A program made the position numbers and the translations under genes. Below, piece after piece: positions 7,771 through 16,614 of a stretch of DNA of 64,000 nucleotides; position 1 is the first letter of the stretch; every line of letters starts with the position of its first letter. The DNA comes from an uncultured Lachnoanaerobaculum sp. Its GTDB lineage: Bacteria; Bacillota; Clostridia; Lachnospirales; Lachnospiraceae. The notes below the pieces were generated by a model. That model did not search any database. It saw only the letters and a list, made by a program, of their open reading frames with translations, and had not been told where the DNA came from. The stretch spans positions 1-64,000 of the forward strand of contig CALALP010000044.1 of assembly GCA_937925515.1 (NCBI GenBank), given 5' to 3'.

Positions 7771-8019
7771 TTAAACTAAAATAAGTTTTTCTCCTGTTCT
7801 AATTCTGTACTCTCTAAGACAAAAATCAGGGTTTAAATTAATTTTCTTATCTAATGAGCCGATAATCATAGATGATTTAGCACCACTTAAATTTAAATGC
7901 TCTTTTTTGGCAATAAGCTCGGAAATCTCATTAATTAAAGCACTTATCTTAGTTTCCTCATCTAAATTAAAATTGTATTCCTTATCTAATATAGGAACTG
8001 CTATATCAATATTTATCAT
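7771..8019 (-). CDS. YukD/EsaB-like ubiquitin-fold protein of the type VII system
   Basis: An 82-residue protein matching the YukD/EsaB size and pattern: a beta-grasp arrangement with ILDKEYNFNLDEETKISALINEI at the start and a C-terminal YRIRTGEKLILV strand, where other members have REYxLxDGDxLxI-like ends. EsaB is a conserved cytoplasmic component of Firmicute type VII systems, and in S. aureus it is needed for secretion. No C-terminal diglycine, as usual for this family. It sits between the 211-residue unknown gene and the small helical substrates. Confidence 0.8.
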   Translation of the reverse strand: MINIDIAVPILDKEYNFNLDEETKISALINEISELIAKKEHLNLSGAKSSMIIGSLDKKINLNPDFCLREYRIRTGEKLILV

Positions 8020-8030
8020 TTTTTCTCCTT

Positions 8031-8666
8031 TTAACTCAAAAATATCTTTGGCAAAGCCTTGTAAGTATATAATGAAAGTTTTTCCCTGCCTAAAGTATCT
8101 TCTTGTATAAGTTTAAATGTATTTGACTTAAGTATCTTTATATAGCGATTTTCAAGTGGTTCATCTATGTCTAATTTTTCAATTAAAAGTAGATTTTCCT
8201 TATTGGAAATGTTGTCAATAAGCATTTTTTCTATAAGTTTGACTTCCTCTTCATCTTCTGTAAAATTTTTAGGAAATAAACCATTTTCAATGCTGTCTGT
8301 TAAAAAATATGTCTTTGTAGTTTCAGATAGTTTTATGGAAATGTTAAATTCATTTTCATACCTTTCTAACACTACTATTTTTTCCTCATTACAGTACAAT
8401 ATAGATTGTGGAAAATTGCCCAAGCAATCCGTAATTATAAAAATGTATTTAGCCTTAAGCATTTTATCTATAATCCTTAAAATCTTTTCTGAAACTACTA
8501 TTTTAGAGTCTTTTTGCTCTATAAAGCCTTTTTTATATAATGCCAATAATTTATTTATAATAGTTTCATCTGCTACATTTTTATTATATTCAAAACCATA
8601 AATAGTTTTTACTCCTGAAATACTCAAAATACTTATAAATTCTATTTCATCAAATACATACTTCAT
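8031..8666 (-). CDS. Unknown protein of the type VII operon (possible EspG-like layout)
   Basis: 211 residues, cytoplasmic, no signal peptide and no recognised family. The N-terminal 70 residues look like a winged-helix element (FDEIEFISILSISGV, then INKLLALYKKGFIEQKDSKIVVSE). The remainder is beta-rich, with IFIITDCLGNFPQSILY and IVVLERY. That arrangement resembles, at the level of layout only, the ESX chaperone EspG and related proteins, which hold substrates for the secretion motor. The gene overlaps the LytTR regulator gene by 4 nt. A substrate-adaptor role is a hypothesis that a structure comparison would test. Confidence 0.55.
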   Translation of the reverse strand: MKYVFDEIEFISILSISGVKTIYGFEYNKNVADETIINKLLALYKKGFIEQKDSKIVVSEKILRIIDKMLKAKYIFIITDCLGNFPQSILYCNEEKIVVLERYENEFNISIKLSETTKTYFLTDSIENGLFPKNFTEDEEEVKLIEKMLIDNISNKENLLLIEKLDIDEPLENRYIKILKSNTFKLIQEDTLGREKLSLYTYKALPKIFLS

Positions 8667-9373
8667 AACTTACCCTTAAAAGCATCTTTATAATTTCTTG
8701 AGAGAGGTACAGAAATCTCATTTCCCAAATATATACTTCCCTCTGATAATTTGAAACCTGTTATCTTTTTTCTATTAACTAAATAAGCCCTATGTGTTCT
8801 TATAAAATAATCCGGCAAAGTTTTTTCTAAGTTGTCTATGGTATCATAAAAACTATGTTCAATACCGTCGATTATTAAATTGATTTTCTTATTCTCTGCC
8901 ACAAAATAATAGATTTTATTATATGGAATTATAAACTTTTCGCCCTCGCTACTTATAGTAATGGTAGCGTCTGTACCACTTTCTCTTGTTTCTAGGAAAG
9001 CATTAAAAAGTTCATCACATACTTCCTTAAGTTCTTTATTTGAATAAGGTCGTAGTAGCAACAAATCAGGTGATATCCCCGGTTTTAAATATTTTATTGG
9101 AGATACACTTTTTTCTGATAAAAGCACTAATAACGCAGCTCTTTCCCTCTTTCTTAGGAAAAGCAACTTATCCAAATCATTACTATTTATTATTTCAAAA
9201 TATATAATGTTTATAAGCATTTTATCTAAGTCTAAACTCTCCAAATTATTTCCATTAAAACATTTATAAAACTTCACACTATCATCTGTTTTTCTTGCTA
9301 CTTCGTACCTACAAGCTGTTTCAATATCTTTTTGCTCTGTTTTTACTTTATTATATGAAAAAATAAAAATCAT
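8663..9373 (-). CDS. LytTR-domain regulator with degenerate receiver
   Basis: 236 residues. The C-terminal half (about residues 135-236) is a LytTR DNA-binding domain, with IIPYNKIYYFVAENKKI, the FIRTHRAYLVNRKKI segment and VPLSRNYKD at the end. The N-terminal half has receiver-like alternation, but the phosphoacceptor Asp position reads IIYFEIINS, with Glu. The conserved switch Lys position is Arg (LLLRPYSNKEL). It is probably not phosphorylated in the standard way. No partner histidine kinase is adjacent. It is encoded inside the type VII operon, 8 nt downstream of essC, so it is a candidate operon regulator. Confidence 0.8.
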   Translation of the reverse strand: MIFIFSYNKVKTEQKDIETACRYEVARKTDDSVKFYKCFNGNNLESLDLDKMLINIIYFEIINSNDLDKLLFLRKRERAALLVLLSEKSVSPIKYLKPGISPDLLLLRPYSNKELKEVCDELFNAFLETRESGTDATITISSEGEKFIIPYNKIYYFVAENKKINLIIDGIEHSFYDTIDNLEKTLPDYFIRTHRAYLVNRKKITGFKLSEGSIYLGNEISVPLSRNYKDAFKGKL

Positions 9374-9380
9374 TTTAAAA

Positions 9381-12300
9381 CTATCCCCTATTATTTGGAA
9401 CTACAATTTTTTCTAGCTTACTATTTGCATCTTCAGACGGTTTCACACCAATTCCTACATTCATAGCATTGTCCTGAAGTCTAAATGGAACATTTGCGTA
9501 ACTAAAGAATCTTTGAGAAGTAAATCTTCCACCAAATCTTATGCCGACTGCATTATCCTTAAAACTTTGTATAAATTTATAACCTGAAACCTCACTTATT
9601 TCATTATCATTTAATTCAATAAAGAAATAGAAATTATAGTGATAGCCCTTATCGCCAACCAATGTTTCAAGCACCTTTAATGCGTTAAATGCCTTAGACT
9701 CCCTATTATATATTTCCTCTAAAAAGCCTCTTATATTTGGAATGAATACTGCAATATTTTTATAACCTGACATTGCCTCAAAGAAATCTTCATTTTCCAA
9801 GTTCTTAGCCATACATTCTTTCTTAGTTACAGCTCTAATTCCTGCCTCCTTATGTAAGGTATCCTTGGTAAAGTCATAAATTTTTTCAGCACTGTCTATA
9901 TAATTTGCTGATATATTTAATGCTGTATTCTTAAATTCCTCAGAACCAATCTCTATGATATTTACATCTGCTTTCTTATCTGCAAATACATGCATTAAAT
10001 GCCTCATATAAGTTGACTTACCACTTTTTTTACTTCCACTTACTACATAAGTAAGTAGATTGGTAAGTTCTATAAATGAATAGCTTGCATTTTCAGCATC
10101 ATAACCTGTTGCAATAGTTCTTGGATTATCTAAAAGTAATTTATAGCTTTCCTCTTTTATATAATCTTCCCAAGTAGGATTTTCAGGGATTACAGGAACT
10201 TTTCTTGCTCCAATTCCACTATCAATTTTATTAATCGCCTTAATTCTTTCTTTGATATTAGAGTTTCTTTCAAAACTTCCCTCGCCCTTGCAAGCAATAG
10301 CAGTCTGAAATTCTATAATCTTTCCTGCAAAATGTACAAGTCCTCTACCTGCAACAGCACTTTCAGGATATACAGGCGTTCTTACAACTCTCATTACATC
10401 GCTATATTGATAAATGTCAGACATTTCAAGTGAAATAGTGGTTCTAAAATTATCTGCAAGTCGCATAGGAAGTTCAGCATTGGCAAAGCTTGCAGCAGTA
10501 ACTACTAAGTAAATACCATAGGAAATGCCCTCTTTAGCAACTCTTTTAATTATATCCTCAAACTTTTCATCAGTCTTTTCTCTAAAACCTGCATAATTGT
10601 CAATGACTATAACTATTGCAGGTAACTTTCCTAGACCATGTTCTACATAATCCCTAAAATTACTTGATGCCAATATTTTCTTTCTATCAGCAATTATTGT
10701 ATTTAGCATTGTAAAGAACTTAGCTATTTTATCAATGTCTTCTTCCTTATCAGTCATAATGCCACCGACTTGTTTAGCATTTTCAAATACTGTCAATGCT
10801 TTAGAACTAAAATCAATTATATAGAAATTTATCTCTTCAGAGGAGTATTTATTTATAAAGGCATATATGGCAGTTTGTAAAAATGTTGACTTACCTGTTG
10901 CAACTGTTCCACATATTGCATGATGCCCACCATTTAAGAGGTCTAATCTAATACTCATCTGATTTTGATTTTCAGGGTCATCTCCCTTGCCTACCATTAC
11001 AAAAAGACTAAATTCATTTTCTGCATTTTCAAGTCTTTGCTTAAGTTCTAAGTCTATATATCCGTCAAGTTCATTTAAAGTTATAAAGGTCGGAAGTACA
11101 GGCAACCACAAATGTATATCTCTGATATAGCCATGTTTTTTAGCTACTGAAAGCAAGTATTCATTAATAGCCTCAAGTTGGCTCTTTACCTTCATTTCAG
11201 GTAACTTAATCTTATTTTTTAATGCTAATTCCATAATAAAATCATACTTATCTTTAGTAGTGTTACTAAGTTTATATTCTTTAAAAATTTGTGCAAAATC
11301 TCTAAGCCTTGAATCATTATAAGAATTTCTAGGATAATCATTTTTAACTTTTGTTATATGGCTATAAACATTATCCAAAAATTCCTCACTATAACTATAT
11401 TCGGATATAGCATTAGCCTGTATTTTAAGTTTACTTAATGTATCTTCCATTGCTAAGCAAATCAAGTTTATCCAGTTTTTCTTTGCTTTTTCTTGATGTA
11501 ATATCTTGGTATAATTTCCTACTAAATCTACCTTTGCAGTAGAATTTAGAAGTTGTGCTACTACAAACTTAGCATTTCCAATGCTTTCATCATAAGTTGC
11601 TCCTGAATAACCTGATTGAAAAAGTTCAAAAAGTTCATCATTTCCAACTTGCAAAAAGCCTCGTCCTGCTTGTGTAAGATATGCTGCATCAGGTCTATGT
11701 AACATATCCATAGAATCTTGTCTATCTTGAACTCTAAGACATAATCTGAATTTAGAGTTTGACCATATATTGTCATCTACTGTACCTGCCGGCTTTTGAG
11801 TAGATAGTATTAGATGAACCCCAAGACTTCGACCCACCTGTGCAACTGAGATAAGTTCACGCATAAAGTCAGGTTCTTCTCTTTTTAGCTCTGCAAACTC
11901 ATCTATAATTATAAATATATGAGGTATAGGCTCTTTAACATCTCCATTTTTATAAAGGGTAGTATAGGCATTAATGTTATTTACACCACATTCAGTAAAC
12001 ATTCTCTGTCGTCTTTTATTTTCAGACTTAATTGAAATCATGGCACGCTTTACTTGGTTTCCTGAAAGGTTTGAAATAGAGCCTATCATGTGTGGTAATT
12101 TCTCAAAAAGATTTGCCATACCACCACCTTTATAGTCTATGATAAAGAAACCAATGTCATCAGGACTATAATTTATAGCAAGAGAAAGCATATAAGTCTG
12201 CAAAGTTTCAGATTTTCCCGAACCTGTTGTACCTGCTACTAAGCCATGTGGACCATGATACCTTTCATGTATATCGAGATAACAAGGTGTGCCACCATTT

Positions 12301-14378
12301 TTAACACCTATCATAGCTTTCATAGAGGCGACAATATTGGAACGCCTCCACCTCTCCTCTGCCTTAAGTTCTTCAGGTCTTGCAATATCATACATATCAA
12401 AAAAGCTTATTGCATTTGGTATTTCTCCTCCACTTTCAGCCTCTCCAAGCTCAATGTTAGCTAGTTTAATTGCAAATTCCTGTAAACTGTCCTCAGAATT
12501 TTCATCAAACTGTATATTAATTTTTTCAATATTTTCATCTTTAGTAGAATACATTCCTGAAAAGTCGGCATTTTTCTCTATAATAAACTCACAACTGTTA
12601 GGCACTTCCTTATATGAATCTACTGCTATAACTGTTGAAAAACCTAGTTCTGAGCTATTTTCAGAGATATATTTGGAAATGAGTTCGCCTGATAAAATTT
12701 CCTTATCCAAAATGAAAATCACATAATAAGGTCGTCTACTTGCTTTTTCTTCCTCACTTCTAGTCCTTATAGTTTGACCTAGTTGATAGAAAATCTCTCC
12801 TGCCCCTGCTTTATCACTTGCAAAATATCTAATCTTCTTATCTTCTGACCAAAGATGAGGTAAATGTTTTACGAAATTCCATTCTTTTTCATCTGAAAGT
12901 TTATTTTTATCATAAGCAAATACTAGCTTTAAATCTGTATAACTGTTACTGCCTGCAAGCTGAATGATTAGGTTTTTTATAAGACTTTTCCAAGCACCAC
13001 GCTCTCCTATACAAGCTACAAAGCCTTTTTCCTTTAAATCAACGCCCATAGGCACAAATTTCATCATTTTATATTGTTCTTTGATAGCCTTTGGCTTATC
13101 TGCCATATCATCATCTATCATAGAAAACTTTTCTTTTTGTACTTCTATATTTACAGGAAATGGTTCATCTCCCATACCAAGCCTACAAAAAAGGACATCT
13201 TTTTGCCTAAAGTTTCTATTCCAAAGTTTTTCCTCTGAAGTATCATATCTAAGCACCATATCAGCAGACGGATATTTTTCACGCTGTATTCTTGTATACT
13301 CATTAAATAAGCTATCTATATAAAGCTGTTTCTTTTTAAGATAATCTCCGTACTTAGCTCTTCTCTTTTCCTCGTCTTGTTTATCCTTTTCTTTGGCATA
13401 CTTAAAATTACGCCTTGCCCAATAAGTGCCTATACCAGCTGAAACTACTGCTGTAATCATTCCTGTCATCATAAATAGACTTCCACCCATAGAAGAACTC
13501 ATATTAGCAGCGGCTACAGTAACGCCTGTACCAAGTAACATAGGAAGTGCCATAGTTATAGACGGGCCTATTATATTAAAAAGCGGTGTTTCCTGTGTAT
13601 CTTTTGGATTTGGTGGTGGGTCTATGGTAATAACTTCATCATCAAGCTTAGGGATAATTCTAGGGGCTCTATGAAACATTTCCTTTTTAATATTAGCTTT
13701 TTTATCCCCTGACGGCACAAGTGCCTTTAACTCACTACTACTAAGCTCAGAAAGTTTTACCTCTCCTTTTTCAAGAAAACTTACTGCTAATATATCTCCA
13801 AGATAAACAATAGTTAAACCGAAAGTTCTTATTGTATCAGCAAAGTTAAGTTCAGCTGTTTTCTCAAGTTTAATGTCATTTAAGAAAACTCCTTGACTAT
13901 GAACATTTATAGTAGCTGATTTTCCATTTTTTATTAGGTCAAATGCTGTTTTTAATAAACTTTCATTTACACTTTTTGATAGAGAAGTATTAGTGTAATG
14001 TATATTAAAGCTATTATCAGTTCCAACCTTAAGGTTACTTCCATTTTCAAAGGCATATTTTTTAAATATAGCAAACTCTTCTTTTCTACTTCCTACTACA
14101 AGTTTTATTTCCTCTCCATAAGAAGTTTTTATATTAATGCTACCATTTCCACCAAGATCAATATACTCTAAAACCTCGCTGCTTATTTTAAAGGAATTAA
14201 CTCCCTTAGGTCTATAAAGCCTCCAAGTCCCCTCAATATTCTCACAATTTAAGATAAGAGATTTATATAAATGAAAATCTTTTTCATTTATAACTATATT
14301 TGTTTCAAGTCTGACATCTTCTTGGAGTAAAACCTCCTTAAATGCCCAAGTATTATAGATGTAGATGTATTTATTCAT
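9381..14378 (-). CDS. essC: Type VII secretion motor ATPase EssC/YukBA-like
   Basis: 1665 residues, close to the usual 1480-1500 of EssC plus a somewhat longer N-terminus. The first 200 residues are two FHA-like beta domains. Two membrane segments follow at about 268-320 (MALPMLLGTGVTVAAA and MTGMITAVVSAGIG). Three FtsK/SpoIIIE-type ATPase domains come next, with Walker A motifs GTTGSGKSE (about 715), GTVATGKST (about 1160) and GSKKSGKST (about 1450). Domain 1 has a full Walker B (FIIIDEFAEL, about 828). Domain 2 has IVIVIDNYAG and domain 3 VFIPNIRG, so Walker B decays from first to third, as in the EssC/EccC family, where later domains bind substrate signals. Core motor of the operon. Confidence 0.93.
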   Translation of the reverse strand: MNKYIYIYNTWAFKEVLLQEDVRLETNIVINEKDFHLYKSLILNCENIEGTWRLYRPKGVNSFKISSEVLEYIDLGGNGSINIKTSYGEEIKLVVGSRKEEFAIFKKYAFENGSNLKVGTDNSFNIHYTNTSLSKSVNESLLKTAFDLIKNGKSATINVHSQGVFLNDIKLEKTAELNFADTIRTFGLTIVYLGDILAVSFLEKGEVKLSELSSSELKALVPSGDKKANIKKEMFHRAPRIIPKLDDEVITIDPPPNPKDTQETPLFNIIGPSITMALPMLLGTGVTVAAANMSSSMGGSLFMMTGMITAVVSAGIGTYWARRNFKYAKEKDKQDEEKRRAKYGDYLKKKQLYIDSLFNEYTRIQREKYPSADMVLRYDTSEEKLWNRNFRQKDVLFCRLGMGDEPFPVNIEVQKEKFSMIDDDMADKPKAIKEQYKMMKFVPMGVDLKEKGFVACIGERGAWKSLIKNLIIQLAGSNSYTDLKLVFAYDKNKLSDEKEWNFVKHLPHLWSEDKKIRYFASDKAGAGEIFYQLGQTIRTRSEEEKASRRPYYVIFILDKEILSGELISKYISENSSELGFSTVIAVDSYKEVPNSCEFIIEKNADFSGMYSTKDENIEKINIQFDENSEDSLQEFAIKLANIELGEAESGGEIPNAISFFDMYDIARPEELKAEERWRRSNIVASMKAMIGVKNGGTPCYLDIHERYHGPHGLVAGTTGSGKSETLQTYMLSLAINYSPDDIGFFIIDYKGGGMANLFEKLPHMIGSISNLSGNQVKRAMISIKSENKRRQRMFTECGVNNINAYTTLYKNGDVKEPIPHIFIIIDEFAELKREEPDFMRELISVAQVGRSLGVHLILSTQKPAGTVDDNIWSNSKFRLCLRVQDRQDSMDMLHRPDAAYLTQAGRGFLQVGNDELFELFQSGYSGATYDESIGNAKFVVAQLLNSTAKVDLVGNYTKILHQEKAKKNWINLICLAMEDTLSKLKIQANAISEYSYSEEFLDNVYSHITKVKNDYPRNSYNDSRLRDFAQIFKEYKLSNTTKDKYDFIMELALKNKIKLPEMKVKSQLEAINEYLLSVAKKHGYIRDIHLWLPVLPTFITLNELDGYIDLELKQRLENAENEFSLFVMVGKGDDPENQNQMSIRLDLLNGGHHAICGTVATGKSTFLQTAIYAFINKYSSEEINFYIIDFSSKALTVFENAKQVGGIMTDKEEDIDKIAKFFTMLNTIIADRKKILASSNFRDYVEHGLGKLPAIVIVIDNYAGFREKTDEKFEDIIKRVAKEGISYGIYLVVTAASFANAELPMRLADNFRTTISLEMSDIYQYSDVMRVVRTPVYPESAVAGRGLVHFAGKIIEFQTAIACKGEGSFERNSNIKERIKAINKIDSGIGARKVPVIPENPTWEDYIKEESYKLLLDNPRTIATGYDAENASYSFIELTNLLTYVVSGSKKSGKSTYMRHLMHVFADKKADVNIIEIGSEEFKNTALNISANYIDSAEKIYDFTKDTLHKEAGIRAVTKKECMAKNLENEDFFEAMSGYKNIAVFIPNIRGFLEEIYNRESKAFNALKVLETLVGDKGYHYNFYFFIELNDNEISEVSGYKFIQSFKDNAVGIRFGGRFTSQRFFSYANVPFRLQDNAMNVGIGVKPSEDANSKLEKIVVPNNRG

Positions 14379-14415
14379 ATTTTACTCCGTTTGTATTTTT
14401 GCAAATGATAGTGCT

Positions 14416-15744
14416 TTACTTTTTCCTATAAGTCGTAGTACCACCTTTTTCTCCAGTATCAAAAGTAGCCTCTACTGTAAATACTCCATTTGATATAGTG
14501 CCATTCCAAGTTATAGTTGAACCATTCTTTTTGATAGTTATTTGATTTCCTTTAACTTTCCATTTAAAAGGCTCTACATAATCTGAATATTTATTATATT
14601 CATGTCCTGTTCCGTCCTCTTTTAGTATTTTCCCCTTGCCTTCAATTTCCTTATCAATATTCCCCTCAGCATCAGTTGAATCTATCAACTCATAATCCCC
14701 TGCAATATCCTCTATTGTAATTTCAGTTTCTTTACTTCTTTTACGCCTCCTTGTTTCCTCGGAATTATCAGAATCATCAGAATTATCTGCAACATAATTA
14801 TCACTATTATTTTTTATTCTATCTTTTGCTACAAAGACTAATGCAAAAATCAAAATTATACATATCGGAATTGAAACAAGCAAAGCCTTAGAACCTTTTT
14901 TATTTCCACTTGAAACCTTAATAGTACTACTTCTACCATTATCTTTTGTACCCTCAAGTGCATTCAACATTTTATCTGCACTCTGATACCTTTTTTGCTG
15001 ACTTTGAGAAGTAGCCTCATCTACTATCCTTTCAAGAAATTGTGGAAGTTCCGGATTTATTTTCCTTATAGGTTTTATCTCATAAGGTGGCTCAGAGGGA
15101 TTCTTTCCTGTGAGCATATAGTACAGGATAGTACCTAAACTATATATATCAGATGTTGCATCTATCTTTACATCTATTGACTTTGATAAACGCTCAGGAG
15201 ATATATAGCCTCTAATACCACTTCGCATTACATAATTTTGATAGTCATTATTATAACTATATACAGAGCCAAAACCTAAAAGCACCACTCTACCGTCAAG
15301 CTGTACTATAATATTATCCGGAATAAGATTTTCACAATAATAAGGCTTTTCCTGATTATGTAGATATGAAAGCACTGAACAAAGTTGCTTAGTATAAGAT
15401 ACAGCATTTTCTGCTAATAAAGCACCATTTGCTTGAAGATATGTAGAAAGCTTATTTCCCTCTACATACTCCATTACAATATACACAAAATCTCCCTCTT
15501 GAATCACTTCATAAAATATAGGAAGATTTCTATGCCTAAAATTTGCCAATTTCCTAATATCTTCAACAAAATAATTCCAAGTAATCGGACTTCTGTCATT
15601 TAAGCTTTCTCTACCAATCTCTTTGATTGCAAGTTGCCTATTATTCATTTCATTAAAAGCAAGATATACAGTATTGCTACTGCTTTTATCAAGTTGCTTT
15701 AATATTCTATATCCACCATTTAATAAACTTCCCTCTTTTATCAT
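14416..15744 (-). CDS. Membrane pseudokinase of the type VII operon (EssB-like layout)
   Basis: 442 residues. Residues about 12-270 have a Ser/Thr protein kinase fold (YEVIQEGDFVYIVMEYVEGNK hinge region, SDIYSLGTILYYMLTG helix F). Key catalytic residues are gone: the glycine loop reads LDKSSSNTVY, the catalytic loop ENLIPDN has Asn for the Asp and Ile for the Lys, and DFG is GFG. The ATP-anchoring Lys in LAIKEI remains. One membrane helix lies at about 288-308, then an acidic Ser/Asp linker, a basic RRRKR patch and an extracytoplasmic beta domain (about 345-442). In Firmicute type VII systems EssB/YukC is a membrane protein with a cytosolic pseudokinase domain, so this is the likely EssB counterpart. 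An active PknB-type kinase is unlikely. Confidence 0.8.
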   Translation of the reverse strand: MIKEGSLLNGGYRILKQLDKSSSNTVYLAFNEMNNRQLAIKEIGRESLNDRSPITWNYFVEDIRKLANFRHRNLPIFYEVIQEGDFVYIVMEYVEGNKLSTYLQANGALLAENAVSYTKQLCSVLSYLHNQEKPYYCENLIPDNIIVQLDGRVVLLGFGSVYSYNNDYQNYVMRSGIRGYISPERLSKSIDVKIDATSDIYSLGTILYYMLTGKNPSEPPYEIKPIRKINPELPQFLERIVDEATSQSQQKRYQSADKMLNALEGTKDNGRSSTIKVSSGNKKGSKALLVSIPICIILIFALVFVAKDRIKNNSDNYVADNSDDSDNSEETRRRKRSKETEITIEDIAGDYELIDSTDAEGNIDKEIEGKGKILKEDGTGHEYNKYSDYVEPFKWKVKGNQITIKKNGSTITWNGTISNGVFTVEATFDTGEKGGTTTYRKK

Positions 15745-15764
15745 ATAAGCCCCCTATCTACTCC

Positions 15765-16235
15765 TTAATCAGTTACTCCATATTTAGTAAATACTTCATC
15801 AAAAAGTGCTTTATTATCTATGTAAGTCTGATTATTTTCTATATTAGGAATATTCATCAAATCTTTTTTCATAATCTTAGCGTCCCATGAAAAATCCTTA
15901 TCTCCAGAATAGTCTTTAAGTAGTTCGGCAAAAGGTACATAAGTACCTATATAGTTAGGAAAATCATATATATTTAGGGCATATGTAGTTTCTGCCATTT
16001 CATAATCGCCAAACATTTTATAAATATTTGCACTTATGTTTTTGACTAAAAGCTCCCACATAATGTCATCTTTATTAGCATAAATAATAGCTGTTTGTAA
16101 CTCTTCATTTTCAACCTTTGTATCTTCTGAATTATTTTCAGTTTTACCATTACAACCAATTATCATAGATGCTGACAACCCTATAACTGCTAATAAATAA
16201 AAACTTTTTTTGAAAAAACTATTATCCTTAACCAT
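15765..16235 (-). CDS. Lipoprotein, first gene of the type VII operon
   Basis: 156 residues with a lipoprotein signal peptide: a charged start with SFFKKSFYLLAVIGLSAS, then the lipobox MIIGC with Cys at about residue 28. The mature part is helical, roughly TPR-like in spacing (MWELLVKNISANIYKMFGD), and not matched to a family. It is anchored on the outer face of the membrane. It is the first gene after the operon promoter and 20 nt before the pseudokinase gene. A role in the extracellular part of the secretion machine is inferred from position only. Confidence 0.7.
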   Translation of the reverse strand: MVKDNSFFKKSFYLLAVIGLSASMIIGCNGKTENNSEDTKVENEELQTAIIYANKDDIMWELLVKNISANIYKMFGDYEMAETTYALNIYDFPNYIGTYVPFAELLKDYSGDKDFSWDAKIMKKDLMNIPNIENNQTYIDNKALFDEVFTKYGVTD

Positions 16236-16307
16236 ACCCTTTCTCCTTTTTATTCAAAATTTATTTTAGTAAACTTATAAATTTCATAGTATTATAAATT
16301 ACTTATA

Positions 16308-16336
16308 ATTATACTTGTATTACCAACCTTTTTCAA
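16308..16336 (-). promoter_or_regulatory. Sigma-A-type promoter of the type VII secretion operon
   Basis: Minus-strand TTGAAA (16331-16336), a 17-nt spacer, then a perfect TATAAT (16308-16313). The predicted start near 16301 leaves a leader of about 65 nt before the lipoprotein ATG at 16235, which has an AAGGAG SD. No other comparably good promoter was seen inside the operon down to 4.0 kb. Confidence 0.7.
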
Positions 16337-16570
16337 TACAATTCAACTATATTTTTTAAATAAAAACAATGATTTACTAGAAAAATAATACATTGCCAAA
16401 AAATATATAGAGCAATTATTGTAAAATTTTTAACTAATATCTATAAATTATCTTTGCTTAATTTTTATCTTAGATATAGCCTAATTATAACAGTTTAAAG
16501 TTTTTTTCAATGTTTTGTTGATATAATGTAAGTTTTTTAGGACGAAATGCAGAGTTGGATATTGTATTTA

Positions 16571-16608
16571 TTTTATAAAATAAAAGAGCAACTTTTACAC
16601 TGCTCTTT
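16571..16608 (-). terminator. Terminator after the ATPase-TOPRIM pair
   Basis: On the minus strand the 8-bp arms AAAGAGCA/TGCTCTTT (16601-16608 and 16583-16590) enclose a 10-nt loop and run into a T-rich tract at 16571-16584. It lies just 7 nt after the TOPRIM gene stop. Confidence 0.75.
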
Positions 16609-16614
16609 AACTAA

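Larger units (their letters stand above)
16236..16614. other. AT-rich intergenic region between the type VII and ATPase-TOPRIM operons
   Basis: About 380 bp without a credible gene. It contains the type VII operon promoter (16308-16336) and the terminator of the ATPase-TOPRIM pair (16575-16608). Between them (16340-16560) the sequence is very AT-rich with no supported ORF or RNA structure. The + strand has a TATAAT at 16522-16527 but no good -35 and no gene to serve. Confidence 0.6.

Noticed and set aside
12289..12726. Plus-strand ORF of 145 residues inside essC
   Set aside because: It is the antisense reading of a conserved ATPase region and has no ribosome binding site.
14416..15744. Active PknB-type Ser/Thr kinase
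   Set aside because: The glycine loop, catalytic Asp and DFG Asp are all replaced, and the type VII context suits a pseudokinase.
16522..16527. Plus-strand promoter between the type VII and TOPRIM operons
   Set aside because: A TATAAT is present but lacks a -35 and no plus-strand gene follows.
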